From Microbacterium sp. Leaf159 (GTDB lineage: Bacteria > Actinomycetota > Actinomycetes > Actinomycetales > Microbacteriaceae): a stretch of DNA of 64,000 nt. The notes under the pieces were generated by a model, which was not told the DNA's origin, ran no database searches, and was given only the letters and a program-made list of their open reading frames with translations. The DNA lies in NCBI RefSeq assembly GCF_001423615.1, contig NZ_LMOU01000001.1, forward strand, positions 50,989-114,988. The letters are read 5' to 3'. Shown piece after piece: positions 10,195 through 18,488 of the stretch. The position numbers were made by a program, and so were the translations under genes. Position 1 is the first letter of the stretch, and the number at the start of each line of letters is the position of its first letter.

Positions 10195-11290
10195 CTGACC
10201 GGACGGTCGCCGCACGCGCGAGATCGCGCAGGTCGCCCACGGCCGCGTTGTCGAGACGCGCGCCCGAGAGCGCACGGTCGGCATCCTTCGCATAGACGTC
10301 GATCATGCGCTCGACGCGATCGAGCGCACCGGAACCCGAGATGGTCGCCTGGAGGAACGCGACCTGCTCGGTTGTGAGGTCAGGGTCGCCGAGCATCTCG
10401 TCGAACAGATTGCGCGCCGACGTGTCGAGCGTCTCCCTGGTGAGCGCGACCAGAACCGTGCGCTTGCCCTCGCGCAGGTCGTCGCCCGCCGGCTTTCCGG
10501 TCACGGCGGCATCCCCGTAGACCCCGAGGACGTCGTCGCGCAGCTGGAACGCCATGCCCACAGGGTGGCCGAACCGGCGCAGGGCGTCGAGCTGATCGTC
10601 GGCACCGCCGGCGATCGCCGCGCCGAGGACCAGGGGCTGCTCGATGCTGTAGCGCGCCGACTTCAGCGAGACGACGCGCAGAGCACGCTCGACATGCGAG
10701 TCGGTCGCGTGCACGCTCCATGCGGACTCCTCGGCGATGTCGAGGAACTGACCGACCGTCACGTCTCGACGCATGCGACCGTATTCGCGGCGTACGGCCG
10801 CGGCGTGGGGCAGCGGATCGATCGCATCCTCGAGCAGGTCGTCGCTCCAGGCCACGAGCAGGTCGCCGAGGAGGATCGCGGACGAGCGACCGAACGCCGC
10901 CGCATCGCCGACCCACCCGGCCTCACGATGCGTCGATTCGAGGGCTCGGTGCGCTGCGGGGCGACCGCGGCGCGTATCGGAGTTGTCGATGAGGTCGTCG
11001 TGCACGAGGGCGGCCGACTGGAAGATCTCCAGAGCCGCGCAGACGTCCCAGAGGGCGGTCGATTCCTCGGCGCCGCGATCCGTGAATCGGGCGACGGCCT
11101 GCCACCCGGCATGGCAGAAGCGTGCGCGCAGGCGCTTGCCCCCGACGAGGGTGTCGGACGCCGAGTCGAGGAGGCCCGTGGCGTCGGGCCCGTAGTCGAT
11201 CGACTCCTCCCTCATCCGGTCGAGGAAGAGCCGCAGGCGAGCGGCGACGGCGTCGGAGACGAGTGTGGGGGACGGCACGACTCCCAGCAT
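10190..11290 (-). CDS. Polyprenyl diphosphate synthase (IdsA/GrcC-like)
   Basis: This 366-residue all-helical trans-prenyltransferase extends allylic diphosphates with isopentenyl diphosphate. The first aspartate-rich motif (VHDDLIDNSDTRRG) and a second site (QLRDDVLGVYGD) are present, with a KTAxRG-like GKRLRARF segment near the N-terminus. Product length (geranylgeranyl, menaquinone side chain or longer) cannot be read from sequence. The start may be the ATG at 11290 or a TTG four codons upstream. In M. tuberculosis idsA2 sits in the same neighbourhood. It is divergent from the DUF3040 gene. Confidence 0.9.
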   Translation of the reverse strand: MLGVVPSPTLVSDAVAARLRLFLDRMREESIDYGPDATGLLDSASDTLVGGKRLRARFCHAGWQAVARFTDRGAEESTALWDVCAALEIFQSAALVHDDLIDNSDTRRGRPAAHRALESTHREAGWVGDAAAFGRSSAILLGDLLVAWSDDLLEDAIDPLPHAAAVRREYGRMRRDVTVGQFLDIAEESAWSVHATDSHVERALRVVSLKSARYSIEQPLVLGAAIAGGADDQLDALRRFGHPVGMAFQLRDDVLGVYGDAAVTGKPAGDDLREGKRTVLVALTRETLDTSARNLFDEMLGDPDLTTEQVAFLQATISGSGALDRVERMIDVYAKDADRALSGARLDNAAVGDLRDLARAATVRSA

Positions 11291-11342
11291 ACGTAAAGCC
11301 AAACGGGGGCCTTACGGCTAGCCCCGACCGACATACCGCGCG

Positions 11343-11348
11343 TAGAAT
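11343..11348 (+). promoter_or_regulatory. -10 box (TAGAAT) for the DUF3040 gene
   Basis: TAGAAT lies 27 nt before the ATG at 11376. The short leader carries a GAGGGGG ribosome binding site, in contrast to the leaderless genes nearby. Confidence 0.55.
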
Positions 11349-11375
11349 GGATGGACGATACCCGAGGGGGACGAA

Positions 11376-11747
11376 ATGCCACTCTCCGAACAGGAGCAGC
11401 GTCTGCTCGACGAGATGGAACGCCATCTCCTCCACAACGACGCCGACGTCGTGAGTGCGCCGTCAGGTGACCGCGCACTCAGCTACCGCAATCTCGTGTA
11501 CGGAGCCCTGCTGCTCCTCGCAGGTGTCGGCGGGTTGATCGTCGGTGTCGTGCTCGGCGACGTGTGGGGTGTCGTGGTCGGCGTCATCGGATTCGCCGCG
11601 ATGCTCGGCGGCGTGATGCTCGCCGTCACCCCGGTTCGCAGGCCTCTCTCCGCCGTTCCCCGTGAGCGGGCGCCCAAGCAGAAGAGCTCGGCATCCTTCA
11701 TGGATCGCATGAACGACCGCTGGGATCGCCGCCAAGACGGTCAGTGA
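11376..11747 (+). CDS. DUF3040 family membrane protein
   Basis: This 123-residue protein has the DUF3040 signature start (MPLSEQEQRLLDEMERHL), two adjacent hydrophobic segments (about residues 41-58 and 62-82), and a basic, polar C-terminal tail. DUF3040 proteins are small actinobacterial membrane proteins of unknown function often found just before mraZ (Rv2169c is the mycobacterial example). A strong terminator follows, so it is not part of the dcw transcript. Confidence 0.85.
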   Translation: MPLSEQEQRLLDEMERHLLHNDADVVSAPSGDRALSYRNLVYGALLLLAGVGGLIVGVVLGDVWGVVVGVIGFAAMLGGVMLAVTPVRRPLSAVPRERAPKQKSSASFMDRMNDRWDRRQDGQ

Positions 11748-11765
11748 CCCCCACCTCCTCTTCTT

Positions 11766-11800
11766 CGAAGGCCCGGATGCTCTGAGCATCCGGGCCTTCG
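11766..11800 (+). terminator. Terminator after the DUF3040 gene
   Basis: A perfect 16-bp stem (CGAAGGCCCGGATGCT and complement, loop CTG) followed by TCGTTT. Confidence 0.9.
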
Positions 11801-11859
11801 TCGTTTCCGGCCCCGGACGCGGGTGAGGATCTGCTCTGCGCTCGCGAGCGAGCGCTTTC

Positions 11860-11907
11860 CGCCACTGGTGCTCCACCGCCCTCCACTCATCCTCCACCTC
11901 TCTCCAC
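11860..11907 (-). promoter_or_regulatory. Minus-strand array of GTGGAG boxes (probable MraZ sites)
   Basis: CTCCAC on the plus strand (GTGGAG on the minus) occurs at 11871, 11881, 11892 and 11902, with a degenerate CGCCAC at 11860: spacings of 11, 10, 11 and 10 bp, about one helical turn. MraZ is known to bind short G-rich direct repeats (TGGG-type in E. coli, GTGG-type in other bacteria) one turn apart, upstream of its own gene. Confidence 0.6.
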
Positions 11908-11922
11908 CGCGTGATCACGCGG
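11907..11922. promoter_or_regulatory. Perfect 16-bp palindrome upstream of mraZ
   Basis: CCGCGTGATCACGCGG reads the same on both strands. It abuts the minus-strand box array and looks like a dimer operator; the binding protein is unknown. Confidence 0.45.
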
Positions 11923-11950
11923 AACTTCGGCGTGCCTGCATCCGCTCGGG

Positions 11951-11972
11951 CGGTCAATCCGTGGATTGACCG
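11951..11972. promoter_or_regulatory. Inverted repeat with 10-bp arms upstream of mraZ
   Basis: CGGTCAATCC and GGATTGACCG are separated by GT. This could be a dimer operator or a hairpin; it contains TTGACC, a possible -35 element. Confidence 0.5.
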
Positions 11973-11979
11973 TAGGTTT

Positions 11980-12009
11980 GTGGAGCAAAGTGGAGTAAAG
12001 TGGGGCGCA
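11980..12009 (+). promoter_or_regulatory. Plus-strand MraZ-box array upstream of mraZ
   Basis: Three direct repeats, GTGGAGCAAA, GTGGAGTAAA and GTGGGGCGCA, start at 11980, 11990 and 12000, exactly 10 bp apart and ending 36 bp before the mraZ start. This matches the known arrangement of MraZ autoregulatory sites. Confidence 0.75.
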
Positions 12010-12045
12010 CCTCGAGTTGGCCGGACGCAGAGGGGGTGATGGCTG

Positions 12046-12477
12046 ATGTTGCTGGGAACGCATTCTCCGAAGTTGGACGACAAGGGACGGGTCATCCTTC
12101 CCGCGAAGTTCCGCGAAGACCTCGGTGGCGGCATCGTCGTCACACGAGGGCAGGAACGCTGCCTCTACGTCTTCAGCACGGCCGAGTTCGAGGCGATGCA
12201 CGAGCGGATCCGTCAGGCGCCGCTCGCGAACAAGCAGGCGCGTGACTTCATGCGCCTGTTCCTCTCCGGTGCGAGCGCGGAGATGCCAGACAGCCAGAAC
12301 CGCATCACCATCCCCGTGCACCTTCGTCAGTACGCGGGCCTGCAGAAGGAACTCATCGTCACCGGTGTCGGCGCTCACGCCGAGATCTGGGATGCCGAGA
12401 GCTGGAACACCTACCTCGCAGCCGGCGAGGAGACATATGCCGATCTCGAGCAGGAGGTGATCCCGGGACTGTTCTGA
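12046..12477 (+). CDS. mraZ: Transcriptional regulator MraZ
   Basis: The 143-residue protein has two SpoVT/AbrB-like DNA-binding units, each with the family D-x-K/Q-x-R-(V/I)-x-(L/I)P core: [10 protein letters not shown] near residue 10 and DSQNRITIP near residue 84. MraZ forms ring-shaped oligomers that bind direct repeats in front of the dcw operon and usually repress it. The matching GTGGAG repeats lie just upstream (11980-12009). It is the first gene of the division and cell wall cluster. Confidence 0.97.
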   Translation: MLLGTHSPKLDDKGRVILPAKFREDLGGGIVVTRGQERCLYVFSTAEFEAMHERIRQAPLANKQARDFMRLFLSGASAEMPDSQNRITIPVHLRQYAGLQKELIVTGVGAHAEIWDAESWNTYLAAGEETYADLEQEVIPGLF

Positions 12478-12594
12478 CCACGGCTGTGATGCCCCGCCGC
12501 TCCTGCCCCGACACACTTCCCCGGTGCCGGGTCGAGAAGCGGAGGGGGATCAGGGCCCTGGTCTCCGACTTACAGAGGTCACCCGAGAAAGATC

Positions 12595-13533
12595 ATGAAC
12601 CTCCGCGACATCCACACCCCCGTACTGCTCGACCGCTGCGTCGAGCTGCTCGCTCCCGCCCTGCAGGCCGACGGAGCGGTGCTCGTCGATGCCACTCTCG
12701 GCATGGGCGGTCACTCCGAGGCTCTGCTCGAGCGCTTCCCGAACATCCGTCTGGTCGGTCTCGACCGCGACACCGACGCGCTGCGCATCGCGGGGGAGCG
12801 GCTCGCCCGCTTCAAGGATCGGGTCACGCTCGTGCACACCGTGTACGACGAGATCGGACTGCACGCTCAGGGCGCGGCCGGCATCCTCTTCGACCTCGGC
12901 GTGTCGTCCCTGCAGCTCGACGAAGCCGACCGCGGCTTCGCCTACTCGAAAGATGCTCCGCTGGACATGCGGATGGATCAGACGAAGGGCGTCACCGCCG
13001 CAGAGGTCATCGCGACTTACAGCGAAGGCAACCTCCGTCGCATCTTCGAGCGCTACGGCGAGGAGAAGCTGGCCGGCCGCTATGCGCGATTCATCATCGC
13101 CGCACGCGAGAAGCAGCCGATCACCCGTTCGGGAGAGCTCGTCGAGATCCTTCAGGCCGCCACTCCTGCTGCGGCTCAGCGCGCAGGGCACCCCGCGAAG
13201 CGCGTGTTCCAGGCGCTGCGCATCGAGGTCAACGCCGAGCTCAACGTGCTCGCCGATGCGATCCCCTCGGCCATGGACGCACTCGCGGTCGGCGGACGCA
13301 TCGTCGTGATGTCGTACCAGTCGCTCGAGGACCGACTCGTGAAGCAGGCCTTCGCCGCAGGTGCGGCGTCGACCGCTCCGCGCGGTCTGCCCGTCGAGCT
13401 GCCGGAGCACGCGCCCCGCTTCAAGATCATCACCAAGGGTGCCGAGCTCGCGGATGACGACGAGCGCGCCAGGAACCCCCGTGCGATTCCGGTGCGACTG
13501 CGTGCTGCAGAGAAGCTGCGGGAGACCTCATGA
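12595..13533 (+). CDS. rsmH: 16S rRNA (cytosine-1402-N4)-methyltransferase
   Basis: This 312-residue SAM-dependent enzyme methylates N4 of C1402 in the 16S rRNA decoding site. The SAM-binding motif [11 protein letters not shown] (about residues 33-43) and [11 protein letters not shown] near residue 100 are clear, as is the C-terminal [11 protein letters not shown] motif. It is the second dcw gene. A 117-bp gap separates it from mraZ; its stop overlaps the ftsL start by 4 bp (ATGA). Confidence 0.97.
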   Translation: MNLRDIHTPVLLDRCVELLAPALQADGAVLVDATLGMGGHSEALLERFPNIRLVGLDRDTDALRIAGERLARFKDRVTLVHTVYDEIGLHAQGAAGILFDLGVSSLQLDEADRGFAYSKDAPLDMRMDQTKGVTAAEVIATYSEGNLRRIFERYGEEKLAGRYARFIIAAREKQPITRSGELVEILQAATPAAAQRAGHPAKRVFQALRIEVNAELNVLADAIPSAMDALAVGGRIVVMSYQSLEDRLVKQAFAAGAASTAPRGLPVELPEHAPRFKIITKGAELADDDERARNPRAIPVRLRAAEKLRETS

Positions 13534-14117
13534 GCCTGAACGCGCTGGCACCCCAGCCCCGCTCTCTGCCTGACGCACCGTCACGTGCGCCGCGTCGTCG
13601 CCTCGAGCCCGTCACGGGAACGCCGGCCCGCCGCAAGCCGAAGCTCGCCTATGCGCTCATCGCCGTCGCGGGTGCTCTGGCGATCGGAGCCGTGCAGATC
13701 GGCCTGTCGCTCGCGATCACACAAGACTCGTTCACGCTGGCGAGCCTCTCGTCCGAGCAGCACGAGCTGGACCTCCGCACGAATGCGCTGCAGGAGGACC
13801 TGACCGGTCTCAGCTCGCCGCAGTCCCTCGCGACGGGAGCCGCTGCGCTCGGCATGGTGGTCGCCGGCTCGCCGGCCTACCTGCGGCTCAGCGACGGTGC
13901 CGTCTTCGGCCAGGGGACAGGCGCGGTCGGAGCATCCACCATCGATCCGAACGGCGCAGGCGCGGTGAGCAACGCGCTGCTGAACGACGTGCCGGTGAAC
14001 GCCTCCACGGAGGATGACGCCACGCCGGACGCCACGCCGGACGGTACTGCAGAGCAATCCGCCGAGGAGTTGCCGCCGGCCATCACCGACGGGCTCCCGA
14101 GCCCCAGCACCCGCTAG
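13530..14117 (+). CDS. ftsL: FtsL-like division protein
   Basis: By position (between rsmH and ftsI) and topology this 195-residue protein is FtsL: a basic proline-rich cytoplasmic tail of about 45 residues, one membrane segment (about 46-67) and a short extracytoplasmic coiled-coil-like stretch ([18 protein letters not shown]). FtsL recruits FtsQ and FtsW/FtsI partners at the septum. It is longer than most FtsL proteins: after the [13 protein letters not shown] segment it has about 75 low-complexity Ala/Thr/Asp/Glu/Pro residues. FtsL sequences diverge fast, so the call rests mostly on context. The start overlaps rsmH by 4 bp. Confidence 0.75.
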   Translation: MSLNALAPQPRSLPDAPSRAPRRRLEPVTGTPARRKPKLAYALIAVAGALAIGAVQIGLSLAITQDSFTLASLSSEQHELDLRTNALQEDLTGLSSPQSLATGAAALGMVVAGSPAYLRLSDGAVFGQGTGAVGASTIDPNGAGAVSNALLNDVPVNASTEDDATPDATPDGTAEQSAEELPPAITDGLPSPSTR

Positions 14118-14156
14118 CCGGATCCACCGACCATCACGACCTGACGGAGAGAGTCC

Positions 14157-15938
14157 ATGACGACACGAGCCACCCGGACGCCCCGGCGACGCACGGTCGT
14201 CGCGCTGGCCGTGATCCTGTCGATCCTCGCCGCGTTCGTCGTGCGCCTGGTCGACATCCAGGTGGTCAAGGCCGACGAGCACGTCGCCCAGTCGCTGGAG
14301 TTCATCGCACACGGCACCGCCATCCCCGGACAGCGCGGATCCATCGTCGACGCCGACGGCGCGGTGCTCGCCGAGAGCGTCAACGTCTACGACGCGCAGC
14401 TGAGCCCCCAGGTGATCCGACTCCTCGAAGAGGACGAGAAGAACCCTCCTGAGCTGCCGTGGGCCGAGGCATCCACCCGCATCGCGGACATCATGGGACT
14501 GGATGCCGAGAAGCTCCGCGCCGACGTCGCCGCAGCGCTGGCCGCGAACCCCGACTCCCAGTACCTCCCGCTCGTGAAGGGGCTCAGCACCGAGAAGTAC
14601 ATCGAGCTGCGCGACCTCAAGATCTCGTCGTACCTCACGATGAAGCCGCGCGAGGTGCGGGTCTACCCGAACGGCGCCGTCGCCGGAAACCTCCTCGGCT
14701 ACCTCAACGGTGCGGGCGATGCGCAGGCCGGCGTCGAGAAGATGGACGAGAAGTGCCTCGCGCCGACCGACGGCGAGGAGTCGTACCGCACCGGCAAGAA
14801 CGGCGTGGTCATCCCCGGCAGCGAGAGCAAGATCGACGCCGTCGACGGCGGCGCCGTGCAGCTCACGATCAACAGCGACCTGCAGTGGTACATGCAGCAG
14901 ATGATCGCCGAAGAGGCGCAGACGCAGGGCGCCAAGGGCGGCACGGTCACCGTCGTCGAGGTCGCCACGGGCAAGATCCGAGCGGCCGCGGAGTGGCCGA
15001 CCATGGACCCCAACGATCTGGACGCCTCGTCGTCCGACACCTGGGGCAGCAAGCTCTTCACCTATCCGTTCGAGCCGGGCTCCACGTTCAAGCCGGTCAC
15101 AGCCGCGGCCATCATGGAGAACGCCGGAGTCACGATGACGAGCCCCACGGTCGCGGCATCGTCGAAGGAGAAGTTCGACAACGGCGCCGTGATCAACGAC
15201 GCGTTCGTGCACCCGACCTTCCAGTACACCCTCGCCGGCGCGCTCATCGACTCCTCGAACGTGGCGCTGTCGAAGTTCGGCACCATGGTGAGCCCCGATG
15301 TGCGTTATGACTACCTGCAGCGCTTCGGCGTCGGCACCAGGACCGTGGACTTCCCGGACGAGGCGGGCGGCCTGCTGCACCCCACGAGCGAGTGGGACAA
15401 CCAGTCGCTGTACACGACCACGTTCGGACAGTACTTCACCGTCACCGCCCCGCAGCTCGCCGGCGCTTACCAGGCGATCGCGAACGGCGGAGAGAAGATC
15501 GGCCTGTCTCTGATCGAGTCCTGCACGACGCCGGACGGCACGGTCGTCACTCCGGAGGCCGCGGCGCACGACCAGATCATCAAGCCCGAGACCGCCGCCG
15601 ACCTGACGCGGATGCTCGAGAACGTCGCCGTCCAGGGCGGCAACGCCGAGCGCATCCAGGTTCCCGGCTATCGCGTGACCAGCAAGACCGGTACCGCGCA
15701 GATCCCGGACGGCAACGGCGGATACAAGGCGGGCGTGTACTACACGAGCATGGTGGGCTTCGCTCCCGTCGATGACCCGCAGTACGTCGTCGTGGTGACT
15801 CTCGACGAGCCGACTAGAGTTACATCGTCTGCTGCTACCGCGTCGGCCTTCCAGAAGGCGATGACCCAGACCATGAAGACCTACCGCGTGATGCCGTCCT
15901 CGACTCCGATGGACGCACTGCTTCCCAAGTTCGAATAG
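14157..15938 (+). CDS. ftsI: Septal peptidoglycan transpeptidase (class B PBP)
   Basis: The 593-residue protein cross-links septal peptidoglycan. It has a cytoplasmic tail, one membrane anchor (about residues 15-37), a dimerisation/pedestal domain and a transpeptidase domain with the three active-site motifs: STFK near residue 309, SSN near 366 and KTGT near 510. A GAGAG ribosome binding site precedes the ATG. It sits between ftsL and murF; the usual murE gene is not present downstream. Confidence 0.96.
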   Translation: MTTRATRTPRRRTVVALAVILSILAAFVVRLVDIQVVKADEHVAQSLEFIAHGTAIPGQRGSIVDADGAVLAESVNVYDAQLSPQVIRLLEEDEKNPPELPWAEASTRIADIMGLDAEKLRADVAAALAANPDSQYLPLVKGLSTEKYIELRDLKISSYLTMKPREVRVYPNGAVAGNLLGYLNGAGDAQAGVEKMDEKCLAPTDGEESYRTGKNGVVIPGSESKIDAVDGGAVQLTINSDLQWYMQQMIAEEAQTQGAKGGTVTVVEVATGKIRAAAEWPTMDPNDLDASSSDTWGSKLFTYPFEPGSTFKPVTAAAIMENAGVTMTSPTVAASSKEKFDNGAVINDAFVHPTFQYTLAGALIDSSNVALSKFGTMVSPDVRYDYLQRFGVGTRTVDFPDEAGGLLHPTSEWDNQSLYTTTFGQYFTVTAPQLAGAYQAIANGGEKIGLSLIESCTTPDGTVVTPEAAAHDQIIKPETAADLTRMLENVAVQGGNAERIQVPGYRVTSKTGTAQIPDGNGGYKAGVYYTSMVGFAPVDDPQYVVVVTLDEPTRVTSSAATASAFQKAMTQTMKTYRVMPSSTPMDALLPKFE

Positions 15939-15966
15939 ACGGCGCCCCGCCGCGCCTGGAGACGTC

Positions 15967-17379
15967 ATGATCGCCCTGTCGCTTGCTGAGATCGCCACCG
16001 TCCTCGGGGGTGATCTCCGACTCGCCGGTACCGCGACGGCCGAGACCCTCGTCGACGGCGTGGTCGACACCGATTCGCGCAACATGGCGCCCGGATCCGT
16101 TTTCGTCGCGAAGCCGGGGGCCGAGACCGACGGGCACCGCTTCGTCGGCTCCGCACTGGCCGCCGGCGCCGCGCTCGCGATCGTCGAGCATCCGGTCGAT
16201 GACGAGATCACGCAGATCGTCGTCCCGAGCGCCGTCGGTGCGCTCGCCGATCTCGCGCGAGAGGTCGTGGCGCGCGTGCGTGCCGCGGGACACCTCAAGA
16301 TCGTCGGCATCACGGGTTCGAACGGCAAGACGACGACCAAGAACTTCCTGGCGCGCATCCTCTCCGGCGAGGGAGAGACGGTCGCGCCCGTCAACTCGTT
16401 CAACAACGAGGTGGGCGCTCCGGTGACCATGCTGCGGGTCACGCACGGCACGCGGTTCCTCGTGAGCGAGTTCGGTGCGGACGCGCCGGGCAGCATCGCC
16501 CGCCTCGCGGGCCTCGTGGAGCCGGACATCGCCGTGGTGCTGATGGTCGGCATGGCGCATGCCGGAGGATTCGGAGGAATCGAGTCGACGGCGAAGGCCA
16601 AGTCCGAGCTCGTCTCCGCCGCCATCCCCTCGGGGACCGCCGTGCTCAACGTCGACGACCCCCGTGTCGCGGCGATGCGCGAGCTCGCGGTGTCCCGCGG
16701 CATGCAGGTGGTCGGCTTCGGTCAGAGCGCCGCGGCGGATGTGCGAGCCCATGACCTCGAAGTCACCGCGTCAGGCACCTCCTGTGTGATCGAGGCCGCG
16801 GGGGAGCGGCTCCCGCTCCGGCTGCAGGTCCTCGGTGCGCATCACGTCGGCAACGCCCTGGCCGCCATCGCGGCTGCGCGTGTGCTGGGTGTCACGACGG
16901 CAGACGCGATCGCTCGTCTCGAGACGGTCGAGATCGCCGAGCGCTGGCGCATGCAGCCGATGGGCAACGAACGGGTGCGCATCATCAACGACGCGTACAA
17001 CGCGAGCCCGGACTCGATGGCCGCGGCGCTGCGCACCCTCGCGCAGATCACCGGCCCCGACGAGCGGACGGTCGCCGTGCTCGGTGCCATGAGCGAGCTC
17101 GGCGAGACGGCGGGTGAGGAGCACGACAGGATCGGTCTGCTCGCCGTACGGTTGAACATCCAGCGGATCGTGGTCATCGGCCCCGAGGCACGCCGCCTCT
17201 TCATCTCCGCGATCGGCGAGGGCTCGTGGGACAGCGAGGCCGTGTTCTTCGCAGACCAGGGTTCCGCGTTCGAGTACCTGCGCGGCGAGCTGCGCGACGG
17301 CGACCGCGTGCTCGTGAAGTCATCCAATTCCGTGGGGCTCCGGCACCTCGGCGATCGTCTGGGAGAATTGTTCTCGTGA
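15967..17379 (+). CDS. murF: UDP-N-acetylmuramoyl-tripeptide--D-alanyl-D-alanine ligase
   Basis: The 470-residue ATP-dependent ligase adds D-Ala-D-Ala to the UDP-MurNAc-tripeptide. The Mur ligase P-loop GSNGKTTT lies near residue 117, followed by NNEVGAP, and the C-terminal domain carries NDAYNASPDSM, all MurF rather than MurE features. No MurE-type DNPR or similar amino acid motif is seen. The gene follows ftsI by 28 bp, leaving no room for murE. Its stop overlaps the mraY GTG by 4 bp. Confidence 0.96.
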   Translation: MIALSLAEIATVLGGDLRLAGTATAETLVDGVVDTDSRNMAPGSVFVAKPGAETDGHRFVGSALAAGAALAIVEHPVDDEITQIVVPSAVGALADLAREVVARVRAAGHLKIVGITGSNGKTTTKNFLARILSGEGETVAPVNSFNNEVGAPVTMLRVTHGTRFLVSEFGADAPGSIARLAGLVEPDIAVVLMVGMAHAGGFGGIESTAKAKSELVSAAIPSGTAVLNVDDPRVAAMRELAVSRGMQVVGFGQSAAADVRAHDLEVTASGTSCVIEAAGERLPLRLQVLGAHHVGNALAAIAAARVLGVTTADAIARLETVEIAERWRMQPMGNERVRIINDAYNASPDSMAAALRTLAQITGPDERTVAVLGAMSELGETAGEEHDRIGLLAVRLNIQRIVVIGPEARRLFISAIGEGSWDSEAVFFADQGSAFEYLRGELRDGDRVLVKSSNSVGLRHLGDRLGELFS

Positions 17380-18488
17380 GATCTCTCATCATGGCGGCCG
17401 CCATATCGCTCGCCTTCACTCTCTTCCTGACTCCCGTCTTCCTCCGGCTCTTCCGGAAGTGGGGCTGGGGGCAGGTCATCCGCACGCCCGAAGCGATCGA
17501 GAACCCGAGCCACGAGGCGAAGCGGGGAACCCCGACGATGGGCGGCGTGATCTTCATCGTCGGAACCATGGTCGGCTACTTCACCGGGACATACGTCGGT
17601 GGCGGGACGCCCTCGACATCGGCGCTCCTCGTCATCTGGCTGATGGTCGGATTCGGTGCCGTCGGCTTCATCGACGACTACATGAAGGTGCGCAGTCAGC
17701 GCAGCCTCGGGCTCTCGGGCTGGCGCAAGATCATCGGCCAGCTGCTGGTGATCATCCCGTTCGGCATCATCGCCCTGAACTTCCCGAACTCGTACGACCA
17801 GACACCGGCATCCGGCTCGATCTCGCTCTTCCGCGACATCCCCTGGCTGAACCTCTTCGCCTTCGCCGCGATCCTCGGCTGGGCTCTGTACCTGCTGTGG
17901 ATCTCGGTCATCGGCGTGGCGACGTCGAACAGCGTCAACCTCACGGACGGGCTCGACGGCCTCGCTGCGGGAGCCGGAGTCATCGTCGTCGGCGCGTACA
18001 GCCTGATCGCCTTCTGGCAGTTCAAGCAGTCCTGCGTCGGCGAAGGCGTCGAATCGGCGGCCATCGGCGGATGCTACGAGGTGCGCGATCCGTTCAGCCT
18101 GGCGATCATCGCCGCGTCGTTCGCCGCCAGCCTCATCGGCTTCCTCTGGTGGAACGCCCCCAAGGCCAAGGTCTTCATGGGCGACGTCGGCTCGATGGCG
18201 ATCGGCGGCGTGATCACCGCCATGGCGATCCTCACCCGCACCGAGCTGCTGCTCTTCGTGATCGCCGGCGTGTTCGTCCTCGCGTCCGGCTCGGTCATCC
18301 TGCAGCGTGCCTACTTCAAGGTCACTCGCGGCAAGCGTCTGTTCCTGATGAGCCCCTTCCACCACCATCTCGAGATGCGCGGGTGGTCAGAGGTGACGAT
18401 CGTCGTGCGGATGTGGATCATCGCAGGACTCCTCGCCGTCTCGGCCGTCGGACTCTTCTACGTCGAATGGCTCACGCGTGTCAGCTGA
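17376..18488 (+). CDS. mraY: Phospho-N-acetylmuramoyl-pentapeptide-transferase
   Basis: MraY (370 aa) transfers phospho-MurNAc-pentapeptide to undecaprenyl phosphate to make lipid I. About ten membrane segments are present, with the family motifs GTPTMGG (near residue 49), the catalytic DDYMK, NSVNLTDGLDGLA, and FMGDVGSMAIGG, plus SPFHHHLE near the C-terminus. The start is the GTG at 17376, overlapping the murF stop (GTGA), with GGAGA upstream. Its end overlaps murD by 11 bp. Confidence 0.97.
   Translation: MRSLIMAAAISLAFTLFLTPVFLRLFRKWGWGQVIRTPEAIENPSHEAKRGTPTMGGVIFIVGTMVGYFTGTYVGGGTPSTSALLVIWLMVGFGAVGFIDDYMKVRSQRSLGLSGWRKIIGQLLVIIPFGIIALNFPNSYDQTPASGSISLFRDIPWLNLFAFAAILGWALYLLWISVIGVATSNSVNLTDGLDGLAAGAGVIVVGAYSLIAFWQFKQSCVGEGVESAAIGGCYEVRDPFSLAIIAASFAASLIGFLWWNAPKAKVFMGDVGSMAIGGVITAMAILTRTELLLFVIAGVFVLASGSVILQRAYFKVTRGKRLFLMSPFHHHLEMRGWSEVTIVVRMWIIAGLLAVSAVGLFYVEWLTRVS

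Noticed and set aside
11801..12045. A small gene in the mraZ upstream gap
   Set aside because: Short frames there lack a start with a ribosome binding site or TAnnnT box, and the sequence is filled by repeat boxes and palindromes.
15939..15966. A decayed murE remnant
   Set aside because: Only 28 bp lie between ftsI and murF, and both flanking genes are full length.
13581..16703. A very long open frame on the minus strand opposite ftsL-ftsI-murF
   Set aside because: It is the antisense of genes with strong third-position G/C, which removes stop codons from the opposite frame. Its translation is low-complexity (Arg/Gly/Val/Asp) with no domain.
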